DNA of 64,000 bases, from assembly GCA_037974335.1 (NCBI GenBank), contig CM075760.1, forward strand, positions 34,977,609 to 35,041,608, given 5' to 3'. Under the pieces are notes generated by a model. That model searched no databases. It saw only the letters and a program-made list of their open reading frames with translations, and was not told where the DNA came from. Origin of the DNA: Prionace glauca. Its lineage: Eukaryota; Chordata; Chondrichthyes; Carcharhiniformes; Carcharhinidae. Shown here one piece after another: positions 1-10,127 of the stretch. A program made the translations under genes and the position numbers. Positions within the stretch are counted from its first letter, which is position 1. Every line of letters starts with the position of its first letter.

Positions 1-640
1 AGAGATGAAAGTTTGCAGCAGGAGGTCGGGTGGCCATTTGCCCTTTTGTTACCATCCACTCTATGCGAACATTGTTTGCCATTGCCCATGGGAGTTATTG
101 CCTGGAGATTGCATTTAGGGATTAATGTACACAACTGATGTAGTTATCAGATGTAAATTCAATCCAAACGTATAGTAGATAAACGTTGCTGCACTTTGAT
201 GCACTAAGGTCTTTGGAGTTTAAGTTGTGAATGATACCTGGACGATACAATACTAATAGGCAAACAAACTGACAGACTAATATTTTTCAATTTTTTGATT
301 GAAGTTGGCGTCAGTTTGTGTTGGTCCGTACAAAATAAATGGTTTGGAAAAAGCATTTTGCCAGCGCGACCAAAGAAGTTACAGGATTCACATCGATACA
401 TCACATCGATGCATAATTATGTCATCAGATAATTATTATTATTTTTCCGAGTAACAGACAGTTCAGGTTAGATAACTATAAAGAAGGAAGAAATGCTTTC
501 CTTGTTCTGCATCTTGATAGCTCATTCTGTTTATCCGATGTGCACGGCATTAAGAATGAATAAAACGAATTCAAATCAACACGAAACTGCAGATTGCAAC
601 TGTTACTGCGCCGCATGCAGAGGGAATTGATTTTGCCCTG
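1..640. other. Unannotated AT-rich sequence
   Basis: I see no V segment, exon or recognised repeat here. The inverted-duplication homology described below starts only at about 640. Short open frames in this stretch have no recognisable domain. Confidence 0.4.
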
Positions 641-1164
641 ATTCCCACTAAATTAAGCATTTTGCCTAACCGTTGTAATTTTAAACTTACCTGTAAAATA
701 CAGAAATATGTTCGCTACTATTAACAGAATTCTTCTTGAGAGGATTTTTTTCATAAGATTCCGAGACAAGTTAGATTTTCTAAACTCCGCAATTTCATGG
801 CACTTCGAAAAGAGAGTCAGAACGAACAACTGACAGAGACAGAAACAAGAAAAGGGAGGCATAAACCCTGAAAATGTCAGAAAGACAAAGAGAAGCAATC
901 AGACTAGATAATTCTCTCTGAATCCCACTTATTGGTGCCCCACTTCGATCAGCACTCACAAAACAGCCAGATGTACTCCTGAAAAACAACCTCAGTTTCT
1001 GAGTAAGTGAAGCCACATTCTGATCTGGGTTACACTTTATATCAGATTAGAAGAATCAAAACATCGAGAATAACCTGTATTTTTCTGTCGAACTCTAAAG
1101 AGATTACTGTGTGTCCCCCTTGCTCCTTACTGTTAATAAAGGACTTGCTGTCTGGCGAGACACC

Positions 1165-1300
1165 CGACGAAGGGGAAAAGCCCCGAAAACCAGTGACGTT
1201 TGCTACCAGATAAACCTGTTGGACTTTAACCTGGTGTTGTGAGACTTCTTATTGTGTTTACCCCAGTCCAACGCCGGCACCTCCACATCGAGTCTCTGTT
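1165..1300 (-). mobile_element. Penelope-like element terminal fragment
   Basis: The stretch around the phrase aaacctgttggactttaacc, ending in ccccagtccaacgccggc, matches the end sequence of the Penelope-like copies near 6410, 30890, 40100 and 45480. It is a short remnant with no coding sequence. Confidence 0.6.
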
Positions 1301-1621
1301 CAGTCAATCCAGGAATTGTGTTTAATTTCTGGCTTTTGGAATACTCTGCATTTGTGTTATAGGAACCAATATTCCCATTATGAAGCAATATTCATTATCC
1401 CAGGCTCCTCCTGAATTAACAATTCAGGAAAGACAGAGCACAATACCGGATTATTGTTAGTCAATAACCAACCGTGAACCAACTCTGTTCTGGGACATCC
1501 AGTATACCGGAAAAGATCCGAAATACTCAATGAGGATGCAGAGCGGGAGATTCGTCTGAAGATTTGCCAGGCTTTCTGCTATTTGCACAAAGGAAACAAA
1601 ACTGCTCTTTTAAATCAGCCG

Positions 1622-1706
1622 GGGCTCTTCACTCCGACAGCGCTGTGTATTTCTGTGCCATTGAGTCCACACTGCTGTAGAGATCGAGCGGTTCCCGGAC
1701 AAAACC
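1622..1706 (+). pseudogene. TCR V relic: 3' end of V exon with RSS
   Basis: Only the last part of a V exon survives. One frame reads S-D-S-A-V-Y-F-C-A-I-E-S, the typical V 3' end with the second conserved cysteine. It is followed directly by a 23-bp-spacer recombination signal. The preceding sequence has no recognisable FR1-FR2, so the V exon is 5'-truncated and cannot encode a receptor chain. A mirror counterpart in worse condition lies at about 16507-16570 on the minus strand. Confidence 0.75.
1668..1706 (+). promoter_or_regulatory. 23-RSS (heptamer CACACTG, nonamer GACAAAACC)
   Basis: Heptamer 1668-1674, spacer exactly 23 bp (1675-1697), nonamer 1698-1706. The heptamer keeps the essential CAC. 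It sits immediately 3' of the truncated V exon. Confidence 0.75.
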
Positions 1707-2513
1707 TCACAGTAAGGTACCACCAGAGGGTGCTCTCGCACCGATAAACAGAAAGAAAAATTCACTCTCCACTGAGAGAGTCGCAGGTGCCTTCCTAAAA
1801 TATCAGAACAAAACACAACCTCAACAAGAGATGTGGAACATTTAAGGAATTGTATTGGTTAATTACAAGTCGCAGTTGGACTATCGCTGATCTTCTTAAA
1901 TGTATTTGATCTATTTAGTTTAATAATAGTCATTTGACCCAGTCCCCGTGTCTGTCCAATATTCAGCAACTCAATCCCCATCAAGTTTAGAAGCCTTTTT
2001 CCGGGGACCTGTGGCCTGGGTTTATTTGATCCGAGGAGAGTTTTGCAGCTTCAGAGGAAGTGTATACTCAATGAAGAGATTTCACAAGGAAGTGACTGAG
2101 ATCTTTAAAATAAACATTCAGAATAGAACCCCCCAATGAACAGTGAACTACAGAATGTTTCCGTAATGCTGGAGTGTTTTTGTTACTATGAGCAAGCCAG
2201 AATTTGCTGCTGCTAATTTACAGAGCAAGGTTTCCTTCCCGGAATCCCATCTGGAAAAGTGCAGCAGTTCCACTGTCGAGGTGGTGAAAGCAGCCTGGCT
2301 CGAGGTGTTTCCTTTTAATATCAGCCAACTCACCACTGAGTGAACTCACAGACTCAAAGAGGCACGATGACTGAAGTGGCCGGATACTGGAAACACTTGG
2401 GTGAAGGCTGATCCCAGGTTAATGAGGATTCTTGCCTGGCTGACTGTTACATTGTGGCTGCATCTGCGCACGATTCTGTGCAGCAGACACGATTTCAACC
2501 TATAGTTCGAGGC

Positions 2514-2552
2514 AGTTTTTGTACATCAGTCAGACTGCTTTCCATGACGATG
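2514..2552 (-). promoter_or_regulatory. Degraded 23-RSS (heptamer CATCGTC, nonamer ACAAAAACT)
   Basis: On the minus strand the nonamer occupies 2522-2514 and is near consensus; the spacer is 23 bp (2523-2545). The heptamer at 2552-2546 is CATCGTC, which lost the CAC needed for RAG cleavage. The mirror copy at 15195 keeps CACAGTG, so the heptamer probably decayed after the duplication. Confidence 0.7.
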
Positions 2553-3014
2553 AGACTGAAAGCGCAGTGACACACGGCAGCGTCAGTCAGCTGCAGACCA
2601 GAGATAGTCAAACTGGTGAATTTACTCGATGACTGAAGGTCTCCAGAGAAACGGCTTTTAACAAAATCTGTTATATCTTCAACAAATATCGATTTTTTTC
2701 CTCAATATAAATAGACGCTGTGCGTTTGAGTGTTGCCGGTACCAGGATGAAACGTAGTTGATCATTGTAATATCATAGGTACAGGTTAAACTCAATGTTT
2801 CTGCTTCAGTCTTTAATTCTGAGGGTAGCGACAGAGTGACAGAATCTCCATGACTCAGATCTGATAAACCTGCTCAAACAGAAATAAATCAGACCGACTG
2901 AATACTTAAAATTTCATTTTAAATCACGTTTGTAACATTAAAGTAAATATGAAATGTGTTTGGTTCACAATTACTTGTTATGAATATTATCCAAACAGCC
3001 CAAATGTTGAGCAT
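2514..3014 (-). pseudogene. TCR V pseudogene with split leader (left arm, inverted)
   Basis: The leader exon at 2975-3014 reads M-L-N-I-W-A-V-W and ends in a GTAATT donor in phase 1. The V exon at 2553-2860 starts after a cag acceptor. It reads LSHGDSVTLSLPSEL, then the first cysteine (LSLTCTYD), then SWYRQHSN, and in a shifted frame TISGLQLTDAAVCHCAF with the second cysteine. The frame is broken in FR3 near an A-rich run (about 2685-2695), so the gene is a pseudogene. The RSS heptamer is also degraded. It lies head-to-head with the single-exon V at 3514, about 500 bp apart. Its mirror copy is the plus-strand pseudogene at 14766-15233. V family placement (alpha/delta) is inferred. Confidence 0.82.
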
Positions 3015-3513
3015 TTCCTTTGCCTGTTCTGTAAAAGGGGAATTAGATATTTGAAAACATCCGTTTCAAACTTCACCCTGTATATTTTGCCTCGGGATGT
3101 TCTCACTGCATTTCCCTGTGTCCGCGGTGGTGCTGTGGGGTTAGTAGCTGGTGAGCCGGCAGCCAGTGAATGGATTCACCCTGAGCTGGATTCAGTCAAT
3201 GTTCTGATAGGGAGAATGGTTTCCTAGTTAGACACGTGGGGCGAGATTTGTAACCGGAAACATGGGGTTACCGATGGGGTTTATTTATTCCGGTTTCAAT
3301 TCTCCATCTCTGATTCCAGTAGAATCGACATCCGTGAGCGGATAAAGCTCGAGTCTCAGCTTCTTTCATCAGCTCGACAGAGAGACGCCACAGTTACAAC
3401 TGGAGCTGGTTTTTGGCTCCTTGTTATTTCGTGTGAATATTATACACATATCCGAATTCTAAACTGAACTCCTTGGACAATTACTTGAGCAGGAATTTCA
3501 TATGATCTGAAAA
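3015..3513. promoter_or_regulatory. Shared divergent promoter region between two V genes
   Basis: About 500 bp separate the minus-strand leader start at 3014 from the plus-strand start at 3514. The block is strongly conserved in the mirror position 14275-14765, including an ETS-like CCGGAAAC near 3257 and a conserved stretch around 3150-3230. The promoter role is inferred from position and conservation; I see no clear TATA box. Confidence 0.5.
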
Positions 3514-3846
3514 ATGTTCCGAATTAACAGATTCTCTTTGCTGCTTTTCACTCTGATCTTCACGGGAGTGACTGGAGCAGATGAGGTGATGCAGCTCCCT
3601 CGGTGGGAGGTTGTCAGCGAAGAGGAAACCATATCCATCAACTGCACCACCACCACTACGTTTAACAGCTTGCATTGGTACAGACAGTCCCCGAATCAGC
3701 CACCCCAGCATCTGGTGATGGCCAGAAGAGGAACCGATCAAAGCGAGAGGATCACTGCCTCAATCGGGGAAGGCTCCAAATTCAGTGCCCTGACTGTGAG
3801 AGACGCCAGAATTACAGACACTGCCACCTATCTCTGTGCCGTGAGC
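3514..3846 (+). CDS. TCR V segment with single-exon leader (probable TRAV/TRDV)
   Basis: The V domain is intact. The ATG at 3514 begins a hydrophobic leader (MFRINRFSLLLFTLIF) that runs without an intron into ADEVMQLPRW. The first cysteine is in SINCTTT, the conserved tryptophan in LHWYRQSPNQPP, and the second cysteine in DTATYLCAVS. The coding end is at 3846 (111 codons), directly before a consensus 23-RSS. V genes normally split the leader with an intron; here L-part and V are contiguous, and the mirror copy at 13942-14274 has the same structure and length. The CAVS ending and 23-RSS suit TRAV/TRDV, although TRBV and TRGV also carry 23-RSS. The start was chosen because both copies share it. 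The product would be the membrane-distal variable domain of a TCR chain. Confidence 0.88.
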
Positions 3847-3885
3847 CACAGTGTAACAAACACAGGGGGGTCCCATACAAAAACC
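3847..3885 (+). promoter_or_regulatory. Consensus 23-RSS (CACAGTG / ACAAAAACC)
   Basis: Heptamer 3847-3853 and nonamer 3877-3885 match the canonical consensus exactly, with a 23-bp spacer. This is a strong candidate for an active RAG target. Confidence 0.93.
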
Positions 3886-4379
3886 TGCACCGACTGTGAG
3901 ATCCACTCTGTGTGTCTGCAATGTCGGCGGAGGGAGTGATGGGATTATTTTAAAATAGTCAAAAAAGGGAATGACGCAACTGAAAATAAATTATAGAATC
4001 TAATTATTAAAATTCCGTCAGAAATGAAGAGAGTTGAAAACATAAATGGTGAAGAGGAAAGAGGGAGCATGTAAACTAAACTGAATGATTGGAAAACAGG
4101 ACAGAGGAAGTTTCAGTTATTGTCGGAGGAGTGGACAGAAAATGAGGAAAGTGTTGAAATAGAGATCGAGATTGAAAAGTACCGAGTGTACGAGACAGAG
4201 TAAAAATCAAGTGATATCATAAATAAAGAGGGGGTGGCTCCGTGATATTATCGCGAAACTATTAATCCAGAAACTCAGTTCGTGTTGGGGAGAGCCGGAA
4301 TTCAGAATTTACTGATGACCATGAAACCATTGTCTGAAAACTCATCTGATTCATTCATGTCCTTTCGGGAAGGAAATCT

Positions 4380-4525
4380 GCCGCCCTTACCTGGTCTGGT
4401 CTACATGTGATTCCAGAGCCACAGCAATGTGGTTGACTCTCAACTGCTCTCGAAGGGCAAATAAGGATGGGCGATAAATGCTGGCCAGCCAGCGACGGCT
4501 AAGTCCCACCGGTAACTAATGTTTA
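4380..4525 (+). repeat. Interspersed repeat fragment
   Basis: The stretch containing ctacatgtgattccagagcc and the rule-like ending gggcgataaatgctggcc matches, in reverse, repeats at about 59050-59340 and 63010-63300. It is a common short dispersed element; I cannot assign its class. Confidence 0.55.
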
Positions 4526-5890
4526 GTATTTACGAGATATTTAAACGGCTGAATTTTCTGAAACACATCTCCTAAAACCCGGGCACTGGAAACTGCCCCA
4601 TTGATAAATTTGTACTTTGCTCGTTATCCCAACATTGAAAGTTTCAGAACTTCCGTCAGGGGGCGCACTGGTTACTAACTCTTCGCTGCTCTGAATTGAA
4701 AATATGAAGAAATAACAGCAGCATTGTCAGCTGTCTTTGCTGCTGTCGCTCTGACCCATATTGACTGCCTTCTGTTATTGGGCATGTTATTCTCTCGTCC
4801 GGGGTTTGTTGGACCTGCAGCGCAGTGGGAGGGGCAATTTCTGCCCCTAAAGTGGGTGTTTCCGCTTGGAAACACTTGGAACAGTTTATTGATTCTTCGT
4901 TTCGTTCGTTTCGTGTTAACCTCAGAGACAGTGTGTGAGAGAGATTGGGAAAGATAGAGTTGGGATGACAATGTGCAGTGCTGAGCGGGAGACTCTTTCC
5001 TCTTTCAGTGTTAACCTGACAGACAGTGTGTGAGACACTGGAAAACGTGGAGTTGGGATAAGGAAGCACAGTGTTGAGGGGAGTGCCACTTGATCAACTG
5101 GGGCATTTTCACCCCCATACCGGACAGAGCAGAATCTCTGTTCAGAAGTGGTTGGCAGACTTCTACCCGATCAATTCAAGTTTGGAAAAGGTTAAAAAGA
5201 AACAGAGTTAATCCGGCTGGTCTCGCAGGGGGTGAATGGATTGCAGCATTTTAGGCTAACTCTATGAAAGTGGAGGGAGCGATTAGAAGACTTGTGTTTT
5301 GAGCAGACGATGTTAGAAATTGCGATGATCCATGCCAATCTGTAATGGAGACATAATGTAGAAGTAATTTACTAAGATATTTAATATTTGGGCAATAAAC
5401 GGAATGAGAAATATATATATAATCAATATTGAAAGCAAGCTGTTGGTTAGGAATAAGTGGATACCCTTCAGCAGAGACAGTACGCGAGCAATGGGCTGAA
5501 TGGCGTCTGTTTGTTCTTTAAGACTCTATAATTCTCAGACGATGAACTGCTCTGTTCATTTAGAAGGATAACAGAGCACAGCCGTTGTGAAACAATGTAC
5601 TCTGCTGCTGCACACAGGGTGCAGAGAGGGCCGGGGGGTCATTGACGGTTCAAGTGGACAATGGTTTGTGAAACAGCCAATCTCTCAGTGGCACCGTGAG
5701 CAACGTCAGAGACCGACATCCCATAATAGTCCAATCGGTGACAATGTGGACCCTCAGTCTCACATTGAAGGGGGGAATGGAAAACTCTCGCCTCTCCTTT
5801 CCCTTCCCACATTTCAGAGTCCAGGCGCCGGCTGCAAGTCCCAGTCTGAAAATCAGACCCGGATTGATCTTCTTGTGCACCTTTATTATC

Positions 5891-6405
5891 ATGAAGCAAA
5901 TCCCTCCCACTGCCCCCCTCCCAACCAAATACCTGTTTCCTCTTGGAGCTCTGAACCTGCTGCTATTGTGTGAGTTGATTTTTCTAATCAGATCTGCTGT
6001 TTTTAACAATTTCTTCACACCATGTAGTTTGTGAGTGATCTTTCTTTGTTCATAGCTTGTCAGTGTCATAGAACATAGAACATTACAGCGCAGTACAGAC
6101 CCTTCGGCCCTCGACCTTGTGCCGACCAGTGGAACCAATCTAATGACCCTCTAACCTGAACTATTCCAAAGTTACCCATATGCCTATCCACTGACCATTT
6201 GAACGCCCTTAAAGTTGGCGAGTCCACAACTGCTGCAGGCAGGGCATTCCATACCCTTACTAACCTCTGAGTGAAGAACTACCCTCGGAGTAAAGAGCGT
6301 CAGAGCACCCAACATGAGCAGGCTGTTTCGACCGGGTTGAACCTAGCAGTCGGCGCTCCGTTTTTACAAACGACACCATATCCTGGTACAGACAGAACTC
6401 CCATT
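5891..6405 (+). pseudogene. TCR V gene disrupted by a LINE (left counterpart of the V at 11 kb)
   Basis: The leader exon at 5891-5969 encodes 26 residues (MKQIPPTAPL...LNLLLL) and ends in phase 1 at a GTGAGT donor. It is homologous to the minus-strand leader at 11238-11298. The V exon begins at 6056 after ttctttgttcatag and reads C-Q-C before a CR1-like fragment interrupts it at 6067-6290. V sequence resumes at about 6296 with a diverged FR1 and continues to TISWYRQNSHSS near 6400. There a Penelope-like fragment removes the rest, including FR3 and the RSS. Upstream sequence 5650-5880 mirrors 11340-11570. It is a host pseudogene broken by two insertions; its right-arm partner is intact. Confidence 0.8.
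6067..6292 (-). mobile_element. CR1-like LINE 3' fragment inserted in a V exon
   Basis: It begins with the family 3'-end signature (catagaacatagaacattac, then acccttcggccctcgacc in reverse sense), also seen at 12480. It is about 225 bp, heavily 5'-truncated and old. It separates the first bases of the V exon from the rest. Confidence 0.75.
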
Positions 6406-6492
6406 CGTCTGATAAAGGGGCAGCGCTCCGAAAGCTAGTGGTTTGTGCTACCAAATAAATCTATTGGACTTTAATTTGGTGTTATGAGACTT
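6405..6492 (-). mobile_element. Penelope-like element terminal fragment
   Basis: The phrases gctccgaaagctagtggttt and attggactttaatttggtg match the end of the Penelope-like copies at 1165 and 40090. It truncates the V pseudogene. Confidence 0.55.
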
Positions 6493-7201
6493 CAAACACT
6501 GACAGGGACTACTTTGTTTTGTATCGGTATTGCTATATCAAACAATATCGATATAAAATGTTCTGGTTGCAAGTAACATGATGGACTTAAAACACGTTTT
6601 ATTATTTATCACAATGAAACTTGCAGATTAATCAGTTGTTGAATGGGGAGGCAAGATATATTTCCCTGTCTGAAAGAGGATTTCATAAACTACAAAGTTA
6701 CAAAGTGAGGGAACATGAAATGGAAATATCGCAGCCCATTCATTATTCCATCCCCTGTTATGAAGTAGATGTTTCAGCTAAACATTCATCCTCTCCCGCA
6801 TCATAGCTGCTATCCCAAACATGATTGAAAACAAACCATTATGTTGCTGTAAGGATGAATGCTGTCATTCTCCATGAGGAAACAGAGCCATCAAGATTCA
6901 GGGGACCAGTCGTTGCCTGAAATGACGGCTGAAGAGGAATGTAATCCTTTGGACTGGGATGACCAAATTCACTTTTATGCTATTGTCCCTCCGCCAAGAG
7001 GCCGAATTGGAAATGAAGGAACTGTGAGTTCATTGCTTGAATTGGAGATCAAAGGAGCTTGAAGCCAATTGGATGTTATCTGATGATGTTTTCAGTGGTG
7101 AACCAATCAACGTGGGCCCGGATATGACTCAACCTCTTCCCAGCTCTTGACTAAAACACTTCAACCCATTCTGGTCAAATCCGCTTCCGCTCTCTGCAAA
7201 C
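6493..7201. other. Spacer between V units, no gene seen
   Basis: I see no V segment, splice-bounded exon or recognised repeat. The immediate upstream part, to 7201, should contain the promoter of the following V gene; no TATA box is obvious. Confidence 0.4.
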
Positions 7202-8118
7202 ATGTCTCCTGTTACTTTGTATGTATTCATCATAGCGACTGTTCTTTTAACCGGTAGGTTCACAAGTTGCTCAATTCCGTGTTATACATCACTACCACAT
7301 AATATATTCTGTCAGGCGGTTCGCTCAATGAAAGTGGGAGTGGCTGGGTGATCAGGGAATGGATTGATCACAACATCGAAAAATTATCAGGATCTCGCTG
7401 GTCTCAACACTGAGCATTGTTGGGATTAGGCACAATTCCCCCTTGGAATGAGAATGAGTTGGGCTCAGATTGAAGCTCCTCTGATACCAGTGGATGAGTT
7501 TGGCAAACGCCACATTTCAAACAGACAGACCGAGAGCTGTTTCCAGTTATAGGGACTGAAGGCGAGGAACTGATCTCTTTAGAAAGAATAGAATGTTTAT
7601 GTTGGAAGTTTTATTTAAACGCTGCAAACACCTCCTCTTTCCAGCGGCTGAACTGTGAAATATATATTTTGTTGTGCTGTGTGATTTCTTTCTGAGATTA
7701 TTGTTCAAGAATACGGCAGATTCTGGGGGTGAGGGGTGGGGTTGGGGGGTTCGGGGTGGGTTTGGGGGCAGAGTGAAATCGCATTGTTTAGTTTAATATT
7801 TCTTTGCGTTCTTACAGGACATTGTGGAGGAGATTCTGTTTCACAGACACCGGCTGCAGTCACCGTCACTGAAGGAGATGTTGTTCAGTTACTCTGTAAT
7901 TACACAGCTACAAGTACCAGCAATCCTGATTTATTCTGGTACCGACAACATTCCAACGGGTCCATGGAGTTTCTGCTGAGGAGAGACAGATACAACACAG
8001 AGGCATCCACAGGGGACCGTTTTTCAGCGGAGCTCAATGAAACAACCCGCACCGTCCCGCTGCAAGTGTCTGAAACAGAGCTGACAGACTCCGGGGTGTA
8101 TTACTGCGCACTGAGACC
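7202..8118 (+). CDS. TCR V segment with split leader, intact (probable TRAV/TRDV)
   Basis: The leader exon at 7202-7253 (MSPVTLYVFIIATVLLT plus one base) ends at a GTAGGT donor. The V exon at 7818-8118 follows a tttgcgttcttacag acceptor, and the phases join to give G-H-C-G-G-D-S-V-S-Q-T-P. Landmarks are the first cysteine in VQLLCNYT, the tryptophan in LFWYRQHSNGS, a potential N-glycosylation site (NET), and the second cysteine in DSGVYYCALR. A 23-RSS follows directly. The intron is 564 bp. No stop or shift interrupts the frame. It lies in the central hub between the arms and has no obvious mirror copy; the inverted V at 10.1 kb belongs to another subgroup. Confidence 0.9.
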
Positions 8119-8157
8119 CACAGAGACTCAGAGCTGGGCTGAACCTGTACAAAAACT
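8119..8157 (+). promoter_or_regulatory. 23-RSS (CACAGAG / ACAAAAACT)
   Basis: Heptamer 8119-8125, a 23-bp spacer and nonamer 8149-8157. The heptamer has one change from consensus outside the essential CAC; the nonamer has one change. Confidence 0.9.
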
Positions 8158-8159
8158 CT

Positions 8160-10085
8160 CAGAGCCTCACGCAACGTAACGGAGCGTAAGGCAAACATTG
8201 GATCAGAGTGAGTCTGAAATGGAACCTGAAATCGTGGTGATTTCTCAATCTTTTACTGAGAATATTTTTATGAATAACAAATATATTGCAAAATTAAAAC
8301 ATCGGGACACTTAAAAGAATGAGCTTGAGAATATTTTAGTAAATTTTAATGTCCCGAAGTGTTTTATGTAATAAACACAGCAGCTATTTTTGGACTCACA
8401 ATGATATTATTTCATTCAGTAATATTGTAGTGCTCTGGCTGTGTCAGTCATTGTGATTGGTGAACACATTCCGAACAGGATGTTTCTCTTGCTGTTTTTG
8501 GAAACAGTGACCATGTGGCACCTCCACCTGAGGGGGAAGACGGTACCCCAGATTTAACAGGTCATCGAGAGGCTGACAGCTCTGACGGTGCAGCATTTCT
8601 AAACACTGCACTGTCTCCTCGGTCAGTTCCCGGAGTGTTGTTCCGGATAGACTGCGGTTTCTCCTGGAGTGGAAAGAATCTCTGAAGGGACTGAAGAAAG
8701 AATCCGAGAAGTCCCAGTGCGTGGTGACCACTCATTAACCTATTCTGGAAAAAAAAACAAACTGAAATAACGAAAATGAAATTAAAGATAAATATTATCG
8801 GTTCCCCTTGGAAACAGAAAGACAATGAACGCAACCTGTACAAACAGGTATCCCTCGAAAAAAGAGATCGTACTTTTACTGATGTAGCGCCTTTCACAGA
8901 CTCTAGAGGTCAAATGGGACTTGCGAACCTCAGGAATTTCATTTTCATTATAGTTGTTGTGGTTACAAACTTCATCACCGCAGGAGGCAGTGGGAATGTT
9001 TAATTCTCAATCAGAAATTCTCGTTACTCTGACCCTGGAGTAAAGGGATTAGGGAATTTAAATATGTGCCGGTTTCATTTAACTTGTCACAAATTTGAAC
9101 CAGATAATGGACACCTTTCCCCCTCTCTTTCTCCCTTTCCTCCCAGCCTCGCTCTTTCTCTTTCTGGTACATTGAGGAGCCATTTGGACGATCCATATTG
9201 TCCTGAACGTCTTACTCAAATTACCCAATGGCATTAGAATACAATGCTGTATAGAGATCACTCTCTGAGCCTCCTGTCCCCACCTCATCCTCTGCATCAT
9301 GCCCTAACGTGGTGCTAAGTGACCACAGATTTCCATTAGATTGCTCCACGATTCTGCCAGACAAATTACTGCAGTGGTTTTCATTACCTCCTGCAGTATG
9401 TGTGAGCAGGAAACTCTCCTGTTCTCCCCACCTTTCATTCGGTATATTAGAAGAATTGAGACCGTGATGTTCAACATTTGGTGACGAGGTGAAGAACACA
9501 TCTCAGTAGCCAGAAGGCCGCACCCAAAGCTTCTTGTCCAGAAGACCTTCTGTGCTGGGTCTTCCGTAATTCACTTATAAGCTCTTGCTCTAAATTCACT
9601 GCGGTTTGTGGTGAGAAGACGCACAGATATTTCCTGTAACTCCAGCTGTCACCTGTTACAGGGGGAACTGACGGTTCTACAAGGTTTAGCGAAAGGGAAC
9701 GTCATCGGTGAAGCAATGATCCTCTATGTTGTTCTCGAATGTTGTTGTATGATATCGCTGGGTTTATATTGCGGCAGTTTATTATGGGTTTTATTACTTC
9801 GATGTTAGTACTTCTATATCTGATACCTTTGTTATTGTTTTTAGTTTTCTCCATTTGCTGCTTGATATTGATACAAGATCATTTGTCTGTTTTCTGATGA
9901 GTCAAGGAGTAATTTGTATATTTCTAATGTGTGTTTTTCTGCAAGTTCTATTGTTAGAAACAATAAAATATATTGTTTTAATTCCATCATATAACTCACA
10001 AGAAGAGCATTTTCTATCGCTATGGCTTGAAACATGCTCTCTGCTAACGGCCATGGGATTTTTGGCTCCACAGTCCCCATGTCGA
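8160..10085. other. Central hub of the V cluster, no gene seen
   Basis: This holds AT-rich sequence, short homopolymer runs and open frames without domain signatures, such as a 95-residue minus frame at 8444-8731. I looked for J, D, C or further V motifs (WYRQ, YYC, FGxG with a 12-RSS) and found none. Confidence 0.45.
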
Positions 10086-10088
10086 GTG

Positions 10089-10127
10089 AGTTATTTTTCA
10101 GGCTTTGCATCTCTCTGTTTCACTGTG
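10089..10127 (-). promoter_or_regulatory. 23-RSS of the V pseudogene (CACAGTG / AAAATAACT)
   Basis: On the minus strand the heptamer at 10127-10121 is consensus, the spacer is 23 bp, and the nonamer at 10097-10089 is weak with few A runs. The gene is dead but its heptamer survives. Confidence 0.75.

Larger units (their letters stand above)
640..6400 (+). repeat. Left arm of a large imperfect inverted duplication (TCR V cluster)
   Basis: Segments of this arm occur in reverse complement, in mirror order, in 10990-17340. Examples are 660-1090 against 16920-17330, 1400-1710 against 16500-16770, 2150-3014 against 14766-15590, 3250-3885 against 13903-14520, 4130 against 13660, 5110-5560 against 11690-12070, and 5650-6400 against about 10990-11570. 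Identity is clearly below 100 percent, so the duplication is old. Length differences are explained largely by later insertions: a CR1-like LINE at 12480-13490 and a Penelope-like fragment at 15620-15960 on the right, and repeats at 6067-6492 on the left. V genes are embedded in both arms. Confidence 0.85.

Noticed and set aside
2949-3227. 92-residue plus frame with a mirrored 78-residue frame at 14500-14736
   Set aside because: Similarity of the two frames comes from the inverted duplication; the frame overlaps the antisense of a leader exon and is a promoter block, not a gene.
5587-6138. Overlapping frames of 128-162 residues on both strands
   Set aside because: They cover the conserved upstream flank and leader of a V gene plus LINE sequence; no domain.
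8444-8897. Two minus-strand frames (95 and 111 residues) in the central hub
   Set aside because: No recognisable family, no splice or promoter context, overlapping in two frames.
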